Source: Ectocarpus siliculosus (lineage: Eukaryota; Sar; Phaeophyceae; Ectocarpales; Ectocarpaceae). From it: a DNA stretch of 64,000 nucleotides. Positions 59,099 to 64,000 of this stretch are shown piece after piece. The stretch is taken from the NCBI GenBank assembly GCA_000310025.1, contig FN649758.1, positions 577,968-641,967 on the forward strand, in the 5' to 3' direction. The position numbers and the translations under genes are program-made. The notes under the pieces are model-generated. The model saw nothing but the letters and a program-made list of their open reading frames with translations, ran no database searches and was not told where the DNA came from. How positions within the stretch are numbered: the first letter of the stretch is position 1; every line of letters begins with the position of its first letter.

Positions 59099-61033
59099 GG
59101 TCGACGACCATGAAACGGTCATCACCTGCAACAGGAGCTGTCCTCTGGCCTTCTTCCCGTCGTCCAACTCCTTCGAGCTGCCCCACCACGCCAGACGGTG
59201 CCCCAGGACCACAAGGTATCTGAGAAGGATGACGGTTAGGTGTATGGATTAGGGTTAGGGTTGCTTCGTTACACGCAGAGAAGCGACAGGCAGGCCGCTG
59301 GAGGGGCATGAGGATGATCCTCAAAAGTTTGAAGCCATGTTCGACACCATCTCACTCAACAAAATGGGGCATTGTAGTTGTTGTGCACCAACCGAGCTTG
59401 GTGTTTGTGTAAAAATTAGAGGCGGGAGACCATAGGAAACGAGCGGGGTGCAAGGGAGGGAAAGGAAGAGAGACGACGAGGGCGGGGCGCCGTACAGCGA
59501 ACAAACGACCAGAAACAAGAATCAAGAACAGTCACGTGAGAGGGGGCGAGTGGATTTGAAAAGGACCTATTATACCAGACTCTCGGGCCTGTGTTGGGTG
59601 GTAGAGCACTCGCTCCTTTCCACACCGCTGCTGAGACCGAGGTGAGTGTACAACAGACAAAATAACGTCTCTCACGACCGCCACGAGTTCCACACCAAGG
59701 ACTTCAGACAGGAAAGAAGGAAAGGACAGATAGATCCGATTGGGGGCGCACCTTCGTAGTGATTCAGACCTCCCAAGTACTGATTGTAAAAGAACTATCG
59801 TGACGCAACGCGCGCGAGAGATTCAGAAATTGAAACGACGGGAAAACAAGGACCTCTTGAATTAACAATCCTTCGGGCCAGGAAAGCGCGTGATTGGGCG
59901 AAAAGGAAAACGACACCCCGCCAGTAAAACAAACCTGGGTTCCCAAGGGTCTCCAGCCCTATCTCGGACTCGCATTTCCCCTTCCCACTGCCTCCCCGCC
60001 CCGAGGAGCTTGAGCCTGGCCCTCTGCTCTCTGAGCTTCAGGCCGGCCTTTTCCTTCCTCGAGTGCTCCCTGGCTTCCCAGGCGTAGCACGCTGCCAGCT
60101 CGGAGTCCACCGGGAGGCTGGAAATAAAAATACGACCGAGAAAAGGCCGGCGTGGGGGGGCGGCGGCGGGCGGGCCTGGATCATCAGAAGTTGTAAATTT
60201 GACTGTCGCGCGCTACTCCATCCAATGATAACACGACTACAAACGAAAACAGCCCTCCCTTGGGCAGCAGTGCCCACATGAGCGCACTCTGATGGCCGTC
60301 CTCCCAGATTGTCCAAACCCCCGTCTCACCTCAGGAGGAGGTTCCTGAGCTTAATAGCTAGGTGGGAAGGAGCCCCGCCGCCGCCATCCGCCACCAGCTC
60401 TGGCTCTTGACCGCCCGTCATCCACGCCTTCGAAAACTCCAGCAACCCCAGGGTCAGGACGATGTAGCGGCCGGGCACTACCAGCAGAACGAGCCAGGCG
60501 AGCGCTACGATGGCGTAGACCAGGAGGGTCTTCGGAGGATGCGTCCAGTTCAGCAGGTTTTTCACCGCCTGTTTTGGAGGGAACAGACGGGGAGAGAGGT
60601 ATATGTGGTGTGTGTGTGGGAAGATATACGTGGAGACCGACAGCTACACTCCCTGCAGCAGTTGGAGGTGCTTAGTAAGAACAATGTTGCTGGAGGCGCA
60701 CCACCTCGGAGACATGGGTAAGAAGGAGGAAGATTAATATCCACGCCGAGCAAAGACACGACACACAGGAGGGAGACATCAAAGCAGCTCTCAATAACAG
60801 ACAGCCGCTCACCCCTTTCCGCGAAAACCGCCGGCAGCGCACACCTTCGTAGAGGGTGCAACCTTCTCTTTTCGCAGAGGGTACTATATTTCCTATGTAT
60901 GATCATCGTGTACCCCATCTGGTGGAACTGAGTTAGCCACTATGTTATCAAGGGGGACTTCCGCATCAGTTAGGCGAGCCCCGGATGCCGGAAGGTACTG
61001 AGCAGAGATCGGAAAGCTGTCCAACGCTAAGGC

Positions 61034-61067
<34 letters not shown>

Positions 61068-61639
61068 GAAACGATAACAACCTCCCGGTGTCTCCTTTCT
61101 GCCTCTCGCTCACCTCCACCGTGTCGAGCACTGTCCCGATCGTGTCCTGGACGTCTCTGATCGTGTTCCTGAACCCCATCGGCATCCCCAGCAGCCTCGC
61201 CACCGCCCCGCCTCCCCCGGCCACCGCTGCCGCGTCCCTCACGGTCTCCTTTCCCGCACCGCCGCCAGCACCCCCCGCGGGGCCCCCTGCCGTCGCGCCG
61301 GATGATGCCACGGCGCCCCCCGTATCTCCCTTGTCCTCAACACCCCCGAGAGTGTTTTCCCCCAGCAGGGTTTGCAGCGCCAAGGAGGCTTCTTTGTCCT
61401 CCTCGGTGCCGACGGCGGCGGCGGCCTTGCCGTCCGGGAGGGTCAGCTGCAAGCGAAGGAAAAGGGCGCCCATGCCGCCCCCGCCGCCATTGTAGTCGTA
61501 GCTGTTGGTGCTTCGACCGTCGGGAACGTGTTTGCTGCTGCTGCCGGTGTTGTTGGTGCCGTTGCGAGCGTTCTGGCCGTCACCGACACCGCTCGAGAAA
61601 GCTTCGCTGGAGTGAGCTGGGCTTGGCGGCGGTGCGCCC

Positions 61640-61682
<43 letters not shown>

Positions 61683-63985
61683 CTGTCGTTGTTGCTTGAG
61701 AGACGAACTTGTCGTCCACAGGAGACACATCGAACCACCCCCGCAGCTAAGAAGGTCGTCGGTCCAGGCAAGGGGGGAAACGGTTGGGTTTGCGGAGGGG
61801 GTTGGGATAAGGGAGCGTTTGCGAGGAGGGGGATGAGAGAGAGGGGAAATTTTCCACCATCAAATACCGACAGCTTCCTGGCAGCTAGCTGGTTGAGCGG
61901 CGTGGTGCACACGACTCATGCAGCGCTGAGGGCCATGAAAGAAGGCGTTCGCAATGCACCCCCCCCCCCAACTTCCAAGCCTGCCAACGTGCCGTTGCAC
62001 AGGGCTGAATGAATACCGTAGGTCGCATAAGATGCCATGGCCCCTGTACCGATATGCAACGCTCGACTACTCTGCACTAACAACAGTGGAGACGGTGTCG
62101 AAAATAGCGGAGTGGGAACCGTTTCGCCGAGAGTTTTCCAAAAAGTTGAAGCACATCATTAGGTATTGCATCCTCTTCGTCGTGGAGTAATCGACGTTTT
62201 TTTATTCGTAGCAGGGGATATGATATCTCATGCAACCTACGGTATCATTCCCGGCCCCACAGGATTACCTCGGGCTGAACTCCGCCTTCTTCTTCCTTGC
62301 CGGCTAGAGCGGACAGCGGGACCAAAACCTGGCCCTGCAAAGCGTCCATGAGGCTGTAGCAACACCGACGATCCCCGAGACCGATAACAACAAACACGGT
62401 ACGGTACGTACCACGGAAGAGCGATGTTAGCGACAGGGGAGGGGGGACGCCTGACGGAAGCGTCAGAATCGTGCGTTTAGAAGCGTGACCTGCTGCCTTT
62501 CTGCTGACGCGTCTACCGGCCGCGTAGAAATCAAACAACAACGAGCACCTAGCTGTCGAATCTGACCCAAAACCTTGCAGGCTGCACCCTGCCACAAGAA
62601 GGATCCCCTGTCCCTTTGTGCCGTGCATCTTACAGCAGCAGTAGTCAGCGTGACAGACCACCGCCCCCAATGCCGCTTCTGCTCTCCCCAGGCAAGGTGA
62701 TCGCGATATACCGACCCGGGTAACAAAAACACAACTGTCTTGACCCTATTTCCGTAACCGTGTCGTTTGGCCGTGAATCGCCCACCCTCTCTTTTCCGGT
62801 GGCGGAGAGCAATCAAGAATCACCGAGATGTACCGGCATGTCCGTTCCGTAAACCGTACACGGGATACCGCGCGCTCACCTGTTGAACGGGTTCGCGAAG
62901 AACACCGAGAACCGCAGGAACGTTCTAGACTCCTCGCCCGACCACGGCAAGCTGCCGCCCCCGCGGCCGTCTCTTGCTCTTCTCCTCAACACCGGCTGCA
63001 ACACCGGGTAGACGAAGCACATGTCCTCCTCTTCCTGACCCGCCGTCGTCGATTCGGGGCGTTGCTCGGACTGTTCCGCGGACCGTTCCCCAGAACCTTC
63101 TACGTGCGTTACGGCGGCCCCCGAGGAGGCGTGTCTGCCCCAGACATCCATCATGTTCTGGGGAAAGAAGGGGAGAAGGAGGGCGCGTGGTGGGGCGGGG
63201 AGACAAGAAAGGCTGTGGGTCTGCGGGATTGCTGTATATTTCGTGAATCTTTGATGGCAGTTTCGAGGGGAGAAGCAAGGCCCTAACATGGAGGGCACAG
63301 AAGCAGCGGAAGCATCAGCCAGGGTCAGCTACATCATGGCTCCAATCCCCGCCTGAAAATTGTGCGACAGACAACGCTATAACCCGTCGTTGGACATCCG
63401 AGGACAATCTAGCACGATATCGACAGCAATACGCTATTCGCCCGCCGGTGCGCCATACCATACACTCCCCACAACTACCGCGGGGGGTGGGGCACAAAAG
63501 GCCATGGTACCAAAAAAGCGAGCGCCGGTGTTGCCGAATTTGCCGCCGCTGATTCCATCCACCTTGGGCATACCACCCGGTGCACGCATTCCACCGCTTC
63601 CTACTTCGCCGTCGGTACTACGTACATCTACCGTTGAAGTGTTTCCGTTGAGATTCGATACCACAGAGCCCCCCTCACCTGGAGAATTGCATCGCTCCCG
63701 CCCGACAGAAACCCGGGCCCCCTGCTCTGGTCCATCATCGACACGGACGACACACGCGTGCTTGCCTGCGCTCCTCCAACACCCCCCCCACCCCCCGTCC
63801 CTCCACCCCCGCCGCCGCCGCCGACCCCGACGCTCCCCCACACCGGGCAGTCCCCCGTGGGCTGCGGCACTGTCTGCCCGACGAGGTATTCCCTGGTGTT
63901 GGAGTGGTGGCCGTCGTCATCGCCGCCGGTGCTGCTGTTGTCGTTCGCGAATATTGGTTCATTGCCGCGGGTGGCGGAGGCGTTT
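58296..63985 (-). CDS. C2 - membrane hairpin (PRT_C-like) - PH domain protein, 5' end outside window
   Basis: Nine exons in transcript order: 63985-63679, 63157-62880, 62353-62269, 61746-61114, 60568-60330, 60117-59935, 59219-59126, 58811-58704 and 58379-58296. Every phase agrees (0,2,0,0,2,2,0,0). They give 669 residues plus the TGA; at least one earlier exon is missing. The order of parts is a C2 domain interrupted by Gly-rich and poly-Ala insertions (FLRFSVFFANPFN, then SLMDALQGQVLVPLSALAG, LRGWFDVSPVDDKF and ALFLRLQLTLPDG), then two hydrophobic segments after NLLNWTHPPKT (LLVYAIVALAWLVLLVVPGR and YIVLTLGLLEF). The latter resemble the reticulon-like PRT_C tail of MCTP proteins. A basic helix and a PH domain follow (DPWEPRYLVVLGHRLAWWGS; RKVVCVFGRSP; VTFMAESVAAKEALENAVSS). 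It is likely an ER or plasma-membrane lipid-binding tether (inference). An upstream coding exon beyond 64000 is required. Confidence 0.85.
59034..59098 (+). repeat. (CAA)n microsatellite
   Basis: About 21 CAA units in the intron immediately downstream of the PH-domain exon at 59219-59126 (read as TTG repeats in the transcript). Further short (CAA)n runs lie at 20507-20543 and 61030-61066. Confidence 0.95.
61641..61680 (+). repeat. (CTG)n / poly-Ala coding microsatellite
   Basis: About 13 CTG/GCT units that encode a poly-alanine run within the fourth visible exon of the C2/PH gene. The run interrupts the C2 domain between LRGWFDVSPVDDKF and the final strand. Length polymorphism would alter the protein without changing frame. 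Confidence 0.9.
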
Positions 63986-64000
63986 CTGTAGGGCGGGGGT

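Noticed and set aside
1-64000. CRISPR arrays, bacterial operons, prophage
   Set aside because: The direct repeats present are minisatellites or LINE tails without spacer structure; spliced genes show that the DNA is eukaryotic.

Overview
The window looks like nuclear DNA of a photosynthetic stramenopile, most likely a brown alga (Ectocarpus-like). Four observations point there: compact intron-rich genes with GT-AG introns in every phase; a predicted plastid protein whose N-terminus is a signal peptide followed by an A-A-A-F-V cleavage-type motif, as in heterokont plastid targeting; TTAGGG repeats; and abundant (CAA)n and (CAG)n tracts. The species is an inference. There is no operon structure. 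I built gene models by hand by joining exons where splice phase, reading frame and domain continuity agree.

Left part (1-10.7 kb): a tandemly repeated block. A complete Spondin_N-type secreted-protein gene (2741-5203, +) is followed by a decayed copy (7472-9885). The 3' flank of a third copy lies at the left edge (1-1000). A 325-bp MITE packed with short palindromes sits between the two gene copies. From 10.8 to 13.2 kb lies a minus-strand TPR-protein gene, partly resolved.

Repeat-rich part (13.7-21.5 kb): two blocks of one GC-rich repeat family bracket a broken RTE-like LINE (14.6-18.5 kb, with 68-bp 3' tandem repeats), two tails of a second LINE family that end in poly(C), and a 100-N assembly gap.

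Middle part: a 224-aa orphan gene (22284-24690, -); a soluble LysM plus UBA-like protein gene (25560-33284, +, seven exons); a plastid-targeted UPF0301/AlgH (DUF179) gene (35972-39108, -, six exons); a degenerate Ty1/copia remnant (39752-40620, -); and a GC-rich minisatellite (41407-41940).

Right part: a coiled-coil gene with a possible MIEAP-like C-terminus (44574-47726, -); an interstitial telomeric tract (about 49.5 kb); a FAM161-like basic/coiled-coil gene (50542-55642 or beyond, +); a family of 40-70 bp hairpins; and a large gene for a C2, membrane-hairpin and PH-domain protein (58296-63985, -) whose 5' end lies outside the window. The host genes look functionally independent: secretion/adhesion, LysM binding, plastid, cytoskeletal/ciliary and membrane-contact themes.
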